A stretch of 64,000 nt of DNA from Anaerobacillus alkalilacustris (GCF_001866005.1 NZ_MLQR01000001.1:721841-785840); one strand, 5' to 3'; shown: positions 27,328 through 38,499, counted from the stretch's first letter. Notes: generated by a model not told the origin, from the letters alone. Translations and numbers: made by a program.

Positions 27328-28920
27328 TTATTTTATTGTTACATTCCCTAATTGGAACATTCCATTTGGATGTTGCCAGAAACCTTGAACATTCTCACTA
27401 ACACCTACAAGATATTGTTGGTGGTGTGTGTAAAGCATTGGAGCTTCTTCTACAAGAATTTCTTGTGCTTGTGTGTAAAGTTCATGGCGTACTTCTGGAT
27501 TAGATTCTTGACGCGCCGCATCTAAAATCTCATCTAGTTCGTCATTTGCAATAAATGAACGGTTACCAGCCTCACCATGATTATTAGAATGGAATAATGC
27601 ATACATACCATAGTCAGCGTCAGCTGTAACAGTTACCCAACCAAGGATAAACATATCATGTTCACCACTAGCTGTACCCGCTAAATATGCACCCCACTCC
27701 ATAACTTCAATTTCTACGTCAACACCAATCTCTTTTAATTGAGACTGTACAAATTCTGCAGTATCCATACGAGCAGGGTTGTCATTAGTCCAAATCGTTG
27801 TTTTGAAACCATCTTCATAACCAGCTTCTGCTAAAAGTTCTTTAGCTTTTTCAACATCGTAGCTAATTGGAGAAACAGTTTCATTAAAACCAAATACATT
27901 TGGAGCTAATGGCCCAACAGCAGGTGTACCAAATCCATCTAAAAGACCATCAATAATAATATCTTTATTAACTGCCATTGAAATAGCTTGACGAACTCTT
28001 ACATCATCAAATGGAGCTTTTTGTAAGTTAAAACCGATATAAGCTAAACTTAAGCTATCTGTTTTTTCTACGAATGAATCCGGGTTAGCATCAATACGAC
28101 TTACGTCAGTTGAACGAACTTGCTCAATAATATGTGAATTACCAGTTTCTAATTCAGCAATACGAGTTTGATCTTCTGGAACTACTTTAAATGTTACAGT
28201 ATCAATTTTCGCTTGCTCTCCCCAGTAGTTTTCGTTTTTAGCTAACTTAACATATTGACCAGGTACCCATTCTTCATAAACAAATTGACCAGTACCAACT
28301 GGATTCTCATTAACTACACTTCCTGGATCTTTCCCTTCAGCCATAGCCGCATAATCAGCTTCAATTGACTCAAGGCTAATGATCCCACCACCAGTATGCG
28401 CTAAGTGAGATGGTAGTGGAGCAAACGGAAACTCAGTAGTAAATTGTACTGTAAACTCATCTACAACTGTTACATCAGTAATCATATCAAATAGGAAAGA
28501 ACGCGGTGAAGCAACCTCAGGATCAAGAACACGATCAAAATTTGCTTTTACAACTTCAGCGTTAAAATCTGAGTCATCATGGAACTTAACTCCTTCACGA
28601 AGCTTAAACTCCCAAACAGTATCTTCAACTAAATCCCACTCCGTAGCAAGTGCAGGATGAAGTTCACCATTTGCATCTTGAAATAATAGTGAATCGTAAA
28701 TATTTGTTGCTACATTACTTGAAGGTGAATCATTTGACCCATGCGGATCTAATGAAACAGCATCAGATGGAAGAGCAATAACTAAATCGCCACCTTCAAC
28801 AACCTCAACTTCTCCTTCTTCACCAGCTGGTGTAGTGTCGTCTTGTGCACCACAGGCAGCGATTACAAAAGATAACAACAAAGCAATTGTAATCATAAAA
28901 AGTTTGTTCTTTGAAAACAT
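27328..28920 (-). CDS. Peptide/glutathione-type ABC transporter substrate-binding lipoprotein
   Basis: 530 residues of the SBP_bac_5 family. Lipobox VIAACGAQ near residue 23, an acidic linker, then LVIALPSDAVSLDPHGSND and PALATEWDLVEDTVWEFKLR, typical of OppA/DppA/GsiB proteins. It is divergent from the permease and ATPase genes that follow on the plus strand, so it is the likely ligand receptor of that importer. The ligand (di-/oligopeptide, nickel-chelate or glutathione) cannot be told. Confidence 0.88.
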   Translation of the reverse strand: MFSKNKLFMITIALLLSFVIAACGAQDDTTPAGEEGEVEVVEGGDLVIALPSDAVSLDPHGSNDSPSSNVATNIYDSLLFQDANGELHPALATEWDLVEDTVWEFKLREGVKFHDDSDFNAEVVKANFDRVLDPEVASPRSFLFDMITDVTVVDEFTVQFTTEFPFAPLPSHLAHTGGGIISLESIEADYAAMAEGKDPGSVVNENPVGTGQFVYEEWVPGQYVKLAKNENYWGEQAKIDTVTFKVVPEDQTRIAELETGNSHIIEQVRSTDVSRIDANPDSFVEKTDSLSLAYIGFNLQKAPFDDVRVRQAISMAVNKDIIIDGLLDGFGTPAVGPLAPNVFGFNETVSPISYDVEKAKELLAEAGYEDGFKTTIWTNDNPARMDTAEFVQSQLKEIGVDVEIEVMEWGAYLAGTASGEHDMFILGWVTVTADADYGMYALFHSNNHGEAGNRSFIANDELDEILDAARQESNPEVRHELYTQAQEILVEEAPMLYTHHQQYLVGVSENVQGFWQHPNGMFQLGNVTIK

Positions 28921-29282
28921 TTTGAAACCCCCTATTTTTATTTGTTTGTATATTCAAAAAACTATTTTTAAAAACTAAAATGAATATAACTTAATTTTCT
29001 CAAAAAAGCAAATATAATATTAATAACAGTTAAAATAATTATTTTCTTCCTATTTTAATATCGACAAATTCCCATGGTATAACTAGAGTTTTTAGAAATT
29101 TCAGCAAGTGCTGAATAATTATAAAAATCAGTAAACTTAGTTATCCCTCTAACTAAAAAAGCAATTTTAGTATAGTATTTTTTAACATTGTAATATAACA
29201 AATAAGTGATATAATTATTTCTTGTGTAGCTATGATGCAAATTATGTCGAATATTTAAAATTTAGAGAGGGTGAAGTATTCT
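28921..29282. promoter_or_regulatory. Divergent control region of the ABC importer
   Basis: AT-rich gap between the divergent binding protein and permease genes. On the plus strand TTGTAA (29188-29193), 16-bp spacer, TATAAT (29210-29215) forms a likely promoter for the permease operon. I see no clear operator palindrome. Confidence 0.6.
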
Positions 29283-30179
29283 ATGATTGAACAAACAGAC
29301 AAGAATTCATTTATGCAGAACTCTCCATCTAATCCTAGGTTGGAAAGCTGGAAAACTTTTTTTAAGAAATTAAGAAAAAACAGGGCTGCTACGGTTGGTG
29401 GAATTCTAATATTACTTTTTATAATAATAGCTCTTATTGGTCCATTCTTTGTTCCTTATGACGGAACCGAACAAAATCATATGAACAAATTATCAGCTCC
29501 TTCAGCCGAGCATTGGTTTGGTACAGATCACCATGGTAGAGATATCTTTAGTCGAATTATCCATGGAATGTCGATTACGTTATTTATTGGTTTCTCTTCA
29601 GTAGCAATTGGAACCGTTGTCGGAGTGTTTCTTGGTTTAATTTCCGGTTACTACGGTAAAAGAATTGACGCTGTTATTATGAGGACAATGGACGTATTGC
29701 TTGCTTTCCCAGGAATACTTTTAGCATTAGCTATAGTAAGTGTACTTGGTGGAAGTTTAACTAATGTTATTATTGCCGTTGGTATATTTGCTATACCATC
29801 TTTTGCGAGGATTGTACGTGGTTCAACATTAGCAGTGAAAAAACTAGAGTATATCGATGCAGTAAAAGCACTTGGTGCAAGTGATGGAAGGATTATTTTC
29901 AAGCATATCCTCCCAAATGTTTTATCCCCTATAATAGTACAATCTAGTCTTTATATGGCTTCAGCGATTTTAACTGCAAGTGGTTTATCATTTTTAGGAA
30001 TGGGTGCTCAACCACCAACACCTGAATGGGGAGCAATGTTAAGTGCTGGACGTAGTTATATGTTTGACGCTCCACATGTTGCTTTATTCCCAGGTCTGGC
30101 TATTGTTATCGTTGTATTAGCATTTAATATCTTTGGCGATGGCTTAAGAGACGCACTAGATCCGAAAATGAAAAACTAG
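29283..30179 (+). CDS. ABC transporter permease, DppC/OppC type
   Basis: 298 residues. An N-terminal cytosolic stretch and first helix (about 46-68) precede the BPD_transp_1 core of five helices with the EAA-like loop YIDAVKALGASDGRIIFKHILPN. GADHHGRDIFSR-like WFGTDHHGRDIFSR is the family mark before the core. I use the ATG at 29283 with AGAGAGGGTG upstream in place of the GTG at 29271. It precedes the DppB-type permease, the reverse of the usual B-C order. Confidence 0.9.
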   Translation: MIEQTDKNSFMQNSPSNPRLESWKTFFKKLRKNRAATVGGILILLFIIIALIGPFFVPYDGTEQNHMNKLSAPSAEHWFGTDHHGRDIFSRIIHGMSITLFIGFSSVAIGTVVGVFLGLISGYYGKRIDAVIMRTMDVLLAFPGILLALAIVSVLGGSLTNVIIAVGIFAIPSFARIVRGSTLAVKKLEYIDAVKALGASDGRIIFKHILPNVLSPIIVQSSLYMASAILTASGLSFLGMGAQPPTPEWGAMLSAGRSYMFDAPHVALFPGLAIVIVVLAFNIFGDGLRDALDPKMKN

Positions 30180-30197
30180 AAGAGAGGTGCACTAAAA

Positions 30198-31142
30198 TTG
30201 TTTACATTTATAATTAGACGGATTATTCAAACGATTCCTGTACTCATTGGTGTTACTGTTCTTGTATTTATGCTTATGCACCTCATTCCTGGTGACCCTG
30301 CACAAATTATCGCCGGTGAGAGTGCTTCAGAACAACAAGTTGAACAAATGAGAGAGAGATTAGGATTAAATGATCCATTACCAGTTCAATATTTTAAATA
30401 TATAGGAAATGCAGTACAAGGTGACTTAGGGAGCTCTGTAAGAAACGGTCGTCCTGTAATGGATGAAATTAAAGGACGCTTTTGGATCACTGTAGAGCTT
30501 GCCGTATATAGTACGATTTTAAGTATTTTTATTGGTTTATTCGCTGGAATTATCTCAGCAACAAGACATTATACTTTCACAGATGTCTCCATTATGATTG
30601 TAGCTTTATTCGGTCTATCAATGCCAAACTTCTGGCTTGGGCTTATGTTAATACAATGGTTTTCTATCGGTAATATCAGTTGGATACCATTTGATACAAG
30701 TTGGTTTTCTCCATCTGGTTGGGGTTCATGGCAACAAAACGTTCTCCCAGTCATTACTTTAGGTACTGGTGGTGCAGCAATCATTGCTCGTATGACCCGT
30801 TCAAGCATGCTTGAAGTTATTGGACAAGACTATATTCGAACAGCTAGAGCAAAAGGTGTGAAAGAACGTGTAATTATTTACCGTCACGCCCTAAAAAATG
30901 CTTTAATTCCTGTTGTTACTATCGTTGGTTTACAATTTGGTTCTTTACTTGGTGGAACAGTATTAACAGAAACAGTATTTTCTATTAATGGTATGGGACG
31001 ACTTATTATCGATGCAATTCGTGCACGTGACTTCCCAGTTGTACAGGGTGCTGTTTTAATAATTTCTTTACTTTTCGTACTAGTTAACTTAATTGTCGAT
31101 ATTTCATATCGTTACTTGAATAAACGTGTTGATTTAGATTAA
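30198..31142 (+). CDS. ABC transporter permease, DppB/OppB type
   Basis: 314 residues starting MFTFIIRRIIQTIPVLIGVTV, the hallmark of DppB-type permeases, with HLIPGDPA near residue 29 and the EAA loop YIRTARAKGVKERVIIYRHA. Six helices. TTG start with AGAGAGGTG upstream. Forms the membrane channel with the preceding permease. Confidence 0.92.
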   Translation: MFTFIIRRIIQTIPVLIGVTVLVFMLMHLIPGDPAQIIAGESASEQQVEQMRERLGLNDPLPVQYFKYIGNAVQGDLGSSVRNGRPVMDEIKGRFWITVELAVYSTILSIFIGLFAGIISATRHYTFTDVSIMIVALFGLSMPNFWLGLMLIQWFSIGNISWIPFDTSWFSPSGWGSWQQNVLPVITLGTGGAAIIARMTRSSMLEVIGQDYIRTARAKGVKERVIIYRHALKNALIPVVTIVGLQFGSLLGGTVLTETVFSINGMGRLIIDAIRARDFPVVQGAVLIISLLFVLVNLIVDISYRYLNKRVDLD

Positions 31143-31172
31143 AAACAACCTAAACAAAGGGTGTGAGTTACT

Positions 31173-32210
31173 ATGAGTAATAATGAAACAATTATTGAAG
31201 TTCGTGATTTACGAACTTCGTTTTATACAGATGCTGGAGAAGTTAAGGCTGTAAACGGTGTAAACTTCACTGTTCCAAAAGGAAAAACTTTAGGTATCGT
31301 AGGTGAATCTGGTTCAGGAAAAAGTATTACATCACTTTCGATTCTTCGTCTTATTCAAAACCCTGGTAAAATTGTAGGTGGGGAAATCCTTTTTAAAGGA
31401 GAGGACCTATTAAATTTGACTGAAGCCCAAATGCGTAAAATACGTGGCAATAAAATCTCAATGATTTTCCAAGAACCAATGACTTCTTTAAATCCTGTAT
31501 ATACTGTTGGTGATCAAATTGCAGAATCTTTTCGAATTCACCAAGGTCTTGGTAAGAAAGAAGCATTAAAAAAAGCAGTTGAAATGTTGAAATTTGTTGG
31601 TATACCTTCACCGGAACAACGAGTCAAGCAATATCCTTATGAATTATCTGGTGGTATGAGACAGCGGGTTATGATAGCTATTGCCCTAGCTTGTAATCCA
31701 GAACTATTAATTGCTGACGAGCCTACTACGGCATTAGATGTAACAATTCAAGCTCAAATCTTAGAACTAATGAAGAAACTTCAAAATGAATTAGGTATGT
31801 CTATCATAATGATTACACATGATTTAGGTGTTGTTGCTGAAACTTGTGACTATGTTGCGGTTATGTATGCTGGTAAAGTAGTCGAATACGCAGATGTGAA
31901 GTCCCTTTTCCATTCACCTACTCATCCTTATACAATTGGTTTATTAAATTCACTACCACGTCACGATGTAGATGTTGAAGGTGAATTAGAAGTTATTAAA
32001 GGATCAGTACCAAGTCCTACAAATATGCCTGAAGGGTGCCGATTTGCCCCACGTTGTCCACATGCGAGTGCTATTTGTGAAGCAAAATTACCTGAACTTA
32101 AAAAACTAGATTCAGAAAACGAAGTTCGTTGTTGGATCTATTCAAATGAATGGGATGGTAATCAGGAGGTGAAAAAAGAGTATGAAAAAAGAGCTCTTAA
32201 AAGTAACTGA
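31173..32210 (+). CDS. Peptide ABC transporter ATP-binding protein, DppD/OppD type
   Basis: 345 residues. Walker [12 protein letters not shown] near residue 39, signature LSGGMRQR near 157, Walker [13 protein letters not shown], switch His in THDLG, and the C-terminal oligopeptide-family segment [14 protein letters not shown], whose Cys residues may bind an Fe-S cluster as in related proteins. The last 29 bp overlap the next gene. Confidence 0.93.
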   Translation: MSNNETIIEVRDLRTSFYTDAGEVKAVNGVNFTVPKGKTLGIVGESGSGKSITSLSILRLIQNPGKIVGGEILFKGEDLLNLTEAQMRKIRGNKISMIFQEPMTSLNPVYTVGDQIAESFRIHQGLGKKEALKKAVEMLKFVGIPSPEQRVKQYPYELSGGMRQRVMIAIALACNPELLIADEPTTALDVTIQAQILELMKKLQNELGMSIIMITHDLGVVAETCDYVAVMYAGKVVEYADVKSLFHSPTHPYTIGLLNSLPRHDVDVEGELEVIKGSVPSPTNMPEGCRFAPRCPHASAICEAKLPELKKLDSENEVRCWIYSNEWDGNQEVKKEYEKRALKSN

Positions 32211-33171
32211 CTTAAAACAGCATTTTCCGATTAAAGGTGGTTTATTAGGTCGTACAGTAAATCATGTTAAAGCTGTAGATGGAGTCAATTTTACAGTATA
32301 TGAAGGTGAAACAGTAAGTATCGTTGGTGAATCTGGCTGTGGTAAATCAACAACTGGCCGTGCAATTTTAAGACTTGAAGAACCTACATCTGGACAAGTT
32401 GAGTTTGATGGTATAAATCTATTAACATTAAGTAAAAATGAAATGCGCAAAAAGCGTAAAGATTTACAAATTATTTTCCAGGATCCTTATGCTTCTATTA
32501 ACCCACGCCAAACGGTTAGACAAGTACTAGAGGAAGCTATGGAGATTCAAAATGTAGTTCCAAAAAGTGAACGGACTGAAAAAATTTTAGAGTTAATGGA
32601 AACTGTAGGCCTTGGTCCACACCAAATTGATCGTTTCCCTCACGAGTTTAGTGGTGGACAAAGACAACGTATTGGTATTGCTCGAGCTTTATCAGTAGAC
32701 CCGAAGTTAATTATTTGTGATGAGGCTGTATCTGCTCTTGATGTATCCATTCAGGCTCAAGTAATAAACTTATTAAAAAGACTTCAAAAAGAATTTAAAT
32801 TAACTTATTTATTTATTTCACATGATCTTGGGGTTGTTCGTCACATTTCTGATCGTATTATTGTTATGTATCTTGGTAAAATTGTTGAAATCGCCGATAA
32901 GAAATCACTTTTTACTAACCCAAAGCACCCTTACACTAGAGCTTTATTATCAGCAATTCCAGTTCCAGACCCTGATAATAAAAGTGAACGAATTATATTA
33001 GAAGGTGACGTACCATCTCCAATTAACCCACCAACTGGCTGTCGTTTCCACACTCGTTGTCCTTTTGCAACGGATAAGTGTAAAGAAGAAGATCCAGTAT
33101 TGAGAACGACTGATGAAATGTCAGATGAGCACCAAGCTGCTTGTCATTACATCGAAGAATTTACATCATAA
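32182..33171 (+). CDS. Peptide ABC transporter ATP-binding protein, DppF/OppF type
   Basis: 329 residues. Walker [13 protein letters not shown], signature FSGGQRQR, Walker [13 protein letters not shown], switch THD-like SHDLG, and C-terminal [17 protein letters not shown] at 32182 follows AGGAGGTG within the end of the previous gene, so the two ATPases are translationally coupled. Heterodimer partner of the preceding ATPase. Confidence 0.93.
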   Translation: MKKELLKVTDLKQHFPIKGGLLGRTVNHVKAVDGVNFTVYEGETVSIVGESGCGKSTTGRAILRLEEPTSGQVEFDGINLLTLSKNEMRKKRKDLQIIFQDPYASINPRQTVRQVLEEAMEIQNVVPKSERTEKILELMETVGLGPHQIDRFPHEFSGGQRQRIGIARALSVDPKLIICDEAVSALDVSIQAQVINLLKRLQKEFKLTYLFISHDLGVVRHISDRIIVMYLGKIVEIADKKSLFTNPKHPYTRALLSAIPVPDPDNKSERIILEGDVPSPINPPTGCRFHTRCPFATDKCKEEDPVLRTTDEMSDEHQAACHYIEEFTS

Positions 33172-33183
33172 TATGAAACATTC

Positions 33184-33220
33184 AAACCTTGAGATATTTC
33201 AGTGTCTCAAGGTTTTATTT
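33184..33220 (+). terminator. Intrinsic terminator after the importer operon
   Basis: Stem AAACCTTGAGA / TCTCAAGGTTT, 10-nt loop, then TTATTT. Confidence 0.88.
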
Positions 33221-33222
33221 AC

Positions 33223-33312
33223 AGTATCAGAATTTATGAATTTCTAACTTGGAAACTGTCTAGCGCAAGCAGCCTTTCGCTCGTGACCAAGGCGCTTGCG
33301 CTTTTCTTGTCT
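33223..33312 (-). repeat. Dispersed intergenic repeat, copy E (opposite orientation)
   Basis: On the minus strand it starts ACAAGAAAAGCGCAAGCGCC and ends GCGCTAGACAGTTTCC, AAGTTAGAAATTCATAAATT, the same ends as copies C, D and G. Confidence 0.8.
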
Positions 33313-33550
33313 AAATTATATTAATGTCAATCGGATGGTGCTAGTATTGCTCGCTCATTTTGCTAAAACGTGCAGAAACGTGTCATATTTCGCACAAAAG
33401 ATGCGGGGTAGGTATATTATATCGTAACGATCAGAAGCTCATATCAGGCGCATACAATGTCTTTCGGGCGAAAAAATAACTTACATTCATGCAGAAGGCA
33501 AGTTTGTATATCTTGTTCCTATTTCACAATACATGTACATAAGCTAACTA
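33313..33550. other. Gene-free gap between repeat E and the serS terminator
   Basis: About 240 bases with no credible ORF, promoter or RNA structure that I can identify. Confidence 0.5.
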
Positions 33551-33590
33551 ATAAAGGCATAGGGAGTTAAGATTCCCTACGCCTTTATCG
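33551..33590 (-). terminator. Hairpin downstream of serS
   Basis: Arms AAAGGC-TAGGGA and TCCCTA-GCCTTT around a 7-nt loop. Only a weak T-run on the minus side, so the terminator role is likely but not certain. Confidence 0.55.
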
Positions 33591-33663
33591 TAATTTTTAT
33601 TACTTCTTAGTGTTAAACTTGTTATAAAAACAAGTTTCTAGCGATGTATGTCAAACAACATCA

Positions 33664-34938
33664 TTATTTTAGTACTGTTGCTCCACCCATATAAGGAACT
33701 AGTACTTCTGGAATAACTACTGTTCCATCTTCTTGCTGGTAATTCTCTAAAATTGCTGCAACGGTACGTCCTACAGCTAACCCAGATCCGTTTAATGTGT
33801 GTACAAATTCCGTCTTTCCTTTTGCTTCTCTACGGAAACGGATATTTGCTCGTCTTGCTTGGAAGTCCTCAAAATTACTACAAGAAGAGATTTCACGATA
33901 AGTTTCTTGGCTTGGAATCCAAACTTCAATATCATACTTCTTAGCAGCCGTAAATCCTAAATCTCCTGTACACATACTCATTACACGGTATGGAAGTTTT
34001 AAAAGCTGAAGTACTTTCTCAGCATGACTTGTTAGTATTTCTAACTGTTCATATGACTCTTCTGGCTTTACAAACCTAACTAGCTCTACTTTATTAAATT
34101 GGTGCTGACGTATTAAACCTCTAGTATCTCTACCGGCTGAACCTGCCTCTGAACGAAAACAAGCACTAAAAGCAGTGTATGAAATAGGAAGTGTATCTCC
34201 ATCAATAATTTCATCACGGTGCATATTTGTTACTGGTACTTCAGCAGTAGGAACTAAAAAATAATCTTCTTCACGAATTTTAAAAGCATCCTCTTCAAAT
34301 TTAGGAAGTTGACCAGTACCTGTCATACTTGTACGATTAACTAAGTACGGTGGAAGAACTTCTTCATATCCATGCTCGTCTTGGTGTAAATCCATCATAA
34401 AATTGATAAGAGCCCTTTCTAACCTAGCACCTTTACCTTTATAAAATACAAAACGGCTTCCTGTTACTTTTGATGCTCTTTCAAAGTCTAAAATATTTAA
34501 ATTTGTTGCAAGGTCCCAGTGAGCTTTTACCTCATGAGTAAAGCTTGGTACTCCCCCCCAACTTCTAACTTCAACATTATCATCCTCAGTTAAGCCCACA
34601 GGAACACTTTCATGGGGAATATTAGGTATTGTAAGCAAAATAGCTTCTAACTCTTCTTCTACCTTTCGAAGATCCTCATCTAGCTCTTTCACTTTATCTG
34701 ATACTTCCTTCATTTCTTTAATTAGATGGTCAGCATCTTGTTTTTCTCTCTTTAGTTTTGCTACTTCTTGAGAAACAGAGTTTCTTCTACTTTTTAACTG
34801 TTCTCCTTCCCCAATAATTTCTCTCCTTTTAACATCTAACTCTCCAAAACGATCTAAATCAGCAATTTTCTCGCCACGATTTTCCAATTTCTTTTTTACT
34901 TCGTCAAAGTTTGCTCTTAATAATTTTACATCCAACAT
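33664..34938 (-). CDS. serS: Seryl-tRNA synthetase
   Basis: Class II synthetase of 424 residues. N-terminal antiparallel coiled-coil arm (about residues 25-105), then the catalytic domain with motif 2 ([25 protein letters not shown]) split over residues 262-286 and motif 3 [16 protein letters not shown] near 385. It charges the tRNA-Ser species, two of which (UGA, GCU) are encoded at the right end of this window. Expression is controlled by the T-box leader directly upstream. Confidence 0.97.
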   Translation of the reverse strand: MLDVKLLRANFDEVKKKLENRGEKIADLDRFGELDVKRREIIGEGEQLKSRRNSVSQEVAKLKREKQDADHLIKEMKEVSDKVKELDEDLRKVEEELEAILLTIPNIPHESVPVGLTEDDNVEVRSWGGVPSFTHEVKAHWDLATNLNILDFERASKVTGSRFVFYKGKGARLERALINFMMDLHQDEHGYEEVLPPYLVNRTSMTGTGQLPKFEEDAFKIREEDYFLVPTAEVPVTNMHRDEIIDGDTLPISYTAFSACFRSEAGSAGRDTRGLIRQHQFNKVELVRFVKPEESYEQLEILTSHAEKVLQLLKLPYRVMSMCTGDLGFTAAKKYDIEVWIPSQETYREISSCSNFEDFQARRANIRFRREAKGKTEFVHTLNGSGLAVGRTVAAILENYQQEDGTVVIPEVLVPYMGGATVLK

Positions 34939-34997
34939 GTATATCCCTCCTAAATATTAAAAAAGTTTATGTACATCGATTATGAAATTCATAAGCA

Positions 34998-35260
34998 TAT
35001 AAAAAACTCCCATCCCTTAAAAAAGGGACGAGAGTTAACCCGCGTTGCCACCCTAGTTGTTAAGGACATTATCCTTAACCTCTTAGCATCTTATTAACGG
35101 AAGATGAACCGGAACTTATCTAATAGAAGAAAAATCTTCGTTCAATAATCTACTCTGGGATGGATTCACAAAAGTACTACATCGATTCTCACCAACCATC
35201 GACTCTCTGATCGTAGCTACAAATGTTACTATTTCCCTTCTCAGCATTTAATATATAGAT
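34998..35260 (-). promoter_or_regulatory. T-box riboswitch of serS
   Basis: Minus strand holds the T-box core AGGGTGGCAACGCGGG (35039-35054), followed by a terminator hairpin with arms ACTCTCGTCCCTT / AAGGGATGGGAGT and TTTTTT (34998-35035). Upstream are the stem I elements AGAGAGTCGATGG and GGTGAGAATCGATG. A UCC serine codon at 35162-35164 in GTGAATCCATC is the likely specifier. Uncharged tRNA-Ser would favour the antiterminator and turn serS on. Confidence 0.93.
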
Positions 35261-35276
35261 CTATTTTTACCAAAGC

Positions 35277-35870
35277 TTAAACGTTTAAACATTTATTCTT
35301 TGTCTCTTTAACAATCTCTACAAAATATTGATGGAAACGAGCGTCTTCAGTTAGTTCTGGATGGAATGAACAAGCTAAAAACTGATCTTGTCTTACAGCG
35401 ACAATTTCACCATTGTATTTAGAAAGTATTTCAACATCTTCTCCAACTGACTTAATAAGAGGCGCACGAATAAAAACGGCCATAATATCATCAGCAATAC
35501 CTTTGACCATTAATTCAGCTTCAAAACTTTCCCTTTGTCTCCCGAAAGCATTTCGTTCAACTTCCATATCAATAATTTCTAAATGCCCTTCACTTTGTCC
35601 AATTAATTGCTTAGCCATTAATATTAAGCCGGCACAAGTTCCAAATACCGGTTTTTCGGATTTAGCAAATTGTTTTAACGGCTCAAAAAAGTCATATTTA
35701 TCAATAAGACGTCGCATCGTCGTACTTTCTCCACCAGGTAAAACTAACCCATCTAATTCTTCAAGTTGTTCTACCTTTTTGACAACTACAACTTCCACAC
35801 CAGGGGCTTGCAGTAACTTTACGTGTTCACGAACGGCGCCTTGTAGAGCTAGTACTCCTATTTTAACCAT
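35277..35870 (-). CDS. pdxT: Pyridoxal 5'-phosphate synthase glutaminase subunit PdxT
   Basis: Class I glutaminase, 197 residues. [12 protein letters not shown] at the start, GGESTTMRR near residue 47, the nucleophile in FGTCAGLIL near 79, and the catalytic SFHPELTED near 170. It supplies ammonia to PdxS for PLP synthesis. A repeat of about 110 bp separates it from pdxS, wider than usual. Confidence 0.95.
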   Translation of the reverse strand: MVKIGVLALQGAVREHVKLLQAPGVEVVVVKKVEQLEELDGLVLPGGESTTMRRLIDKYDFFEPLKQFAKSEKPVFGTCAGLILMAKQLIGQSEGHLEIIDMEVERNAFGRQRESFEAELMVKGIADDIMAVFIRAPLIKSVGEDVEILSKYNGEIVAVRQDQFLACSFHPELTEDARFHQYFVEIVKETKNKCLNV

Positions 35871-35888
35871 TGTTAATGCTCCCTTTCT

Positions 35889-36001
35889 TGAAAAGCGTAA
35901 GTACCTTGTTGAAACACAATAGACATTTATTCTGAAGCCAAAAGCTTTAGATTATGACTATTGTGTTTCAAGCTTAGGCACTAAAGCTAGACACCTTTCC
36001 G
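35889..36001 (+). repeat. Dispersed intergenic repeat, copy F, between pdxS and pdxT
   Basis: Left end GAAAAGCGTAAGTACCTTG and right end CTAAAGCTAGACA match the family. The centre carries its own inverted repeat TTGAAACACAATAG / CTATTGTGTTTCAA, so this copy folds into a long hairpin within the pdxST transcript. Confidence 0.65.
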
Positions 36002-36024
36002 AATTCTATGTTTGACGGTAAAAA

Positions 36025-36909
36025 TTACCAACCTCGTTCTTGCATACGCTCAGAAGGGTGTAAACTTGAAATTTCAATTCCCTTCATCGCTGTACCAAGA
36101 CCTTTTGATAACTTAGCAATCAATTCATAATCTTCATAATGTGTTGTTGCTTCTACGATAGCACGTGCAAACTTCTCAGGGTTGTCCGATTTAAAGATAC
36201 CTGAACCAACAAATACCCCGTCTGCACCTAACTGCATCATTAATGCAGCGTCTGCTGGAGTTGCTACTCCACCAGCTGCAAAGTTAACTACCGGCAACTT
36301 ACCATTTTCTTTGATTTGAAGTAAGATTTCAAATGGAGCACCAGTATTTTTAGCTTCTGTCATTAGCTCATCCGTAGACATAGTTAAAATTTTACGAATT
36401 TGAGACTGCATCATACGCATATGTCTTACAGCTTCAACAATATTACCTGTACCAGGCTCACCTTTTGTACGGATCATAGAAGCTCCTTCACCAATACGTC
36501 TAGCAGCTTCCCCAATATCACGAGCACCACAAACAAATGGCACTGTAAAATCACGCTTATAAAGATGATATACTTCATCTGCAGGAGTTAAAACTTCACT
36601 TTCGTCAATGTAGTCTACTCCCATAGATTCTAATATTTTTGCTTCTACAATGTGACCAATACGGCATTTAGCCATTACTGGAATTGAGACAGCATTCATA
36701 ACTTCTTCAACAATTGTTGGATCTGCCATACGAGCGACGCCGCCCGCTGCACGAATATCTGAAGGCACTCTTTCAAGAGCCATTACCGCTACTGCACCAG
36801 CTTCTTGAGCGATTTTTGCTTGTTCAGCGTTAACAACATCCATGATAACGCCACCTTTTTGCATTTCAGCCATACCACGCTTTACGCGATCTGTACCTGT
36901 TTGAACCAT
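36025..36909 (-). CDS. pdxS: Pyridoxal 5'-phosphate synthase lyase subunit PdxS
   Basis: TIM-barrel enzyme of 294 residues that forms PLP from ribose 5-phosphate, glyceraldehyde 3-phosphate and ammonia. [17 protein letters not shown] at the N-terminus, [21 protein letters not shown] and the C-terminal [18 protein letters not shown] are highly conserved. The catalytic lysines lie in VMAKCRIGH and [11 protein letters not shown]. Position between dacA and pdxT is as in Bacillus. Confidence 0.97.
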   Translation of the reverse strand: MVQTGTDRVKRGMAEMQKGGVIMDVVNAEQAKIAQEAGAVAVMALERVPSDIRAAGGVARMADPTIVEEVMNAVSIPVMAKCRIGHIVEAKILESMGVDYIDESEVLTPADEVYHLYKRDFTVPFVCGARDIGEAARRIGEGASMIRTKGEPGTGNIVEAVRHMRMMQSQIRKILTMSTDELMTEAKNTGAPFEILLQIKENGKLPVVNFAAGGVATPADAALMMQLGADGVFVGSGIFKSDNPEKFARAIVEATTHYEDYELIAKLSKGLGTAMKGIEISSLHPSERMQERGW

Positions 36910-37100
36910 ATGTAATTCCTCCTAACAAAATATACAATCTTGATAATCTCTATTGCTTTACTATACATATTGTACTTTATTTTACCAAAGTATGAAAGAA
37001 ATACAACACTGTAGTCTATGCAATTTAAATTATTTTAACACTAATCCAACTTTTTTAAAATTAATAATTGTGAATATTAAGTTTATACTTGGTTTATGAT

Positions 37101-37136
37101 AACGCTTTGTAGTAAAAAAGTTGCTACAAAGCGTTA
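37101..37136 (-). terminator. Hairpin downstream of dacA
   Basis: Perfect arms AACGCTTTGTAG / CTACAAAGCGTT around a 12-nt loop. No T-run on the minus side, so it may be an mRNA 3' stabiliser or a weak terminator. Confidence 0.6.
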
Positions 37137-37146
37137 TATTTTAATA

Positions 37147-38499
37147 TTAAGAAAAGATCCCTTTTACTCCATCTGCTACACTAGTCCAAATACCTGAAAA
37201 GAAGCCACCAATTGATCTCATAGTTAAAGAAAACCAACCTGCCTTTTCAACTGTATGATTAGCAAGTAAAGGAACTCTTTCTTTAGTATATCCATCTTCA
37301 GTCAAATATGAAAAGGTATTTTCACCTTTATATTCATATGATAACCAACCAATTACTTGATCTTTTTCAATCGGAGCAATGACATTGCCATCTTCATCAA
37401 GTAAGTTACTATCTAACTCAAAATAAGGAGTATAAAGTTCCTCTTCTCCACGTCTAATTAAAAAGCTTAAAGGTTCGACTGATGAAACCATTAACTCTTT
37501 TTCTTTACCTTTTACAACCGAAACCTCTAATGACTCTTGCATATTTAATTTATCAAAGTTATTAAAACCATAATCCATTAGTTTTGCTGTTTCAATAAAC
37601 CTCATTTCGATACTTTCTGCACCCATAACGACAGAAATAAATCGGGTTCCACTTCTTTCGGCAGTACCTGTAAATGTATATTTAGCTAAAACAGTGTATC
37701 CAGTTTTTAATCCATCTAATCCTTCATAAAAGTTTGGCAAACCAGGAAGCATGTCATTCCAGTTTTTCATACAAGTCCAATCTTCTTTACACTGCATCCA
37801 TGTTTTGTCGGTTACGATATTACCTTGGAAATTTTTCATTGGTATTTTCGACGTTTCTAATAGTTCAGGAAAATCGTTAACTAAATGATACGCTAATCTT
37901 GCAGTGTCTCTTGCAGACATTCTATTTTCATCTTCTGAAGTTGTACCTTCTGCACGATTTTCTGCATTATACATTCGGTTTGGTAACCCAGTTGAATTTA
38001 CAAATTTAAATTTTTCTAAATTAAGCTCTTCAGCTTTATCATTCATTAACCGAACAAAACTTGTATAACTACCACCTAATAACTCTGCAAGTGCTATTGT
38101 AGCAGCATTAGCAGATTCAATAGCTACAGCTTCGTACAAGTCTTTAACAGTATAAGAACTATCAACTTCTAAAAACACGTTCGAACCAGCCTCATCATGA
38201 GAGAGCCTTGCAACCCATGGACTGATCGGTACATTTTGATCCCATCTAAGTCTTTGTTCACTAATTGCTTCTAAAATTAAGTACTCAGTCATCATCTTAC
38301 TCATACTTGCAATACCTAATTCAATATCTGCATTTTTTTCATACAAAACCTTACCAGTTTTACCCTCTACTAAAATTGCTGAGTTTACACCTACATCAAA
38401 GTTAGCTAGTATTGTTTTCGGTGAAAAAGATAAACTTGTTATAAAAAATAGAATAACAAAAGATAATGCTATAATCTTTTTATAATATTTCTCCATCAT
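37147..38499 (-). CDS. dacA: D-alanyl-D-alanine carboxypeptidase DacA (PBP5)
   Basis: 450 residues. Signal peptide (about 1-32), then the penicillin-binding motifs SMSK (SxxK), SAN and KTG (LDGLKTGYT) in order, the PBP5 C-terminal beta domain and a C-terminal amphipathic anchor. It trims the fifth D-Ala of peptidoglycan side chains. I use the ATG at 38497-38499 (MMEKYYKK) with GAGAGGAG upstream. The much longer frame runs through the guaB terminator and is not real coding. Confidence 0.95.
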   Translation of the reverse strand: MMEKYYKKIIALSFVILFFITSLSFSPKTILANFDVGVNSAILVEGKTGKVLYEKNADIELGIASMSKMMTEYLILEAISEQRLRWDQNVPISPWVARLSHDEAGSNVFLEVDSSYTVKDLYEAVAIESANAATIALAELLGGSYTSFVRLMNDKAEELNLEKFKFVNSTGLPNRMYNAENRAEGTTSEDENRMSARDTARLAYHLVNDFPELLETSKIPMKNFQGNIVTDKTWMQCKEDWTCMKNWNDMLPGLPNFYEGLDGLKTGYTVLAKYTFTGTAERSGTRFISVVMGAESIEMRFIETAKLMDYGFNNFDKLNMQESLEVSVVKGKEKELMVSSVEPLSFLIRRGEEELYTPYFELDSNLLDEDGNVIAPIEKDQVIGWLSYEYKGENTFSYLTEDGYTKERVPLLANHTVEKAGWFSLTMRSIGGFFSGIWTSVADGVKGIFS

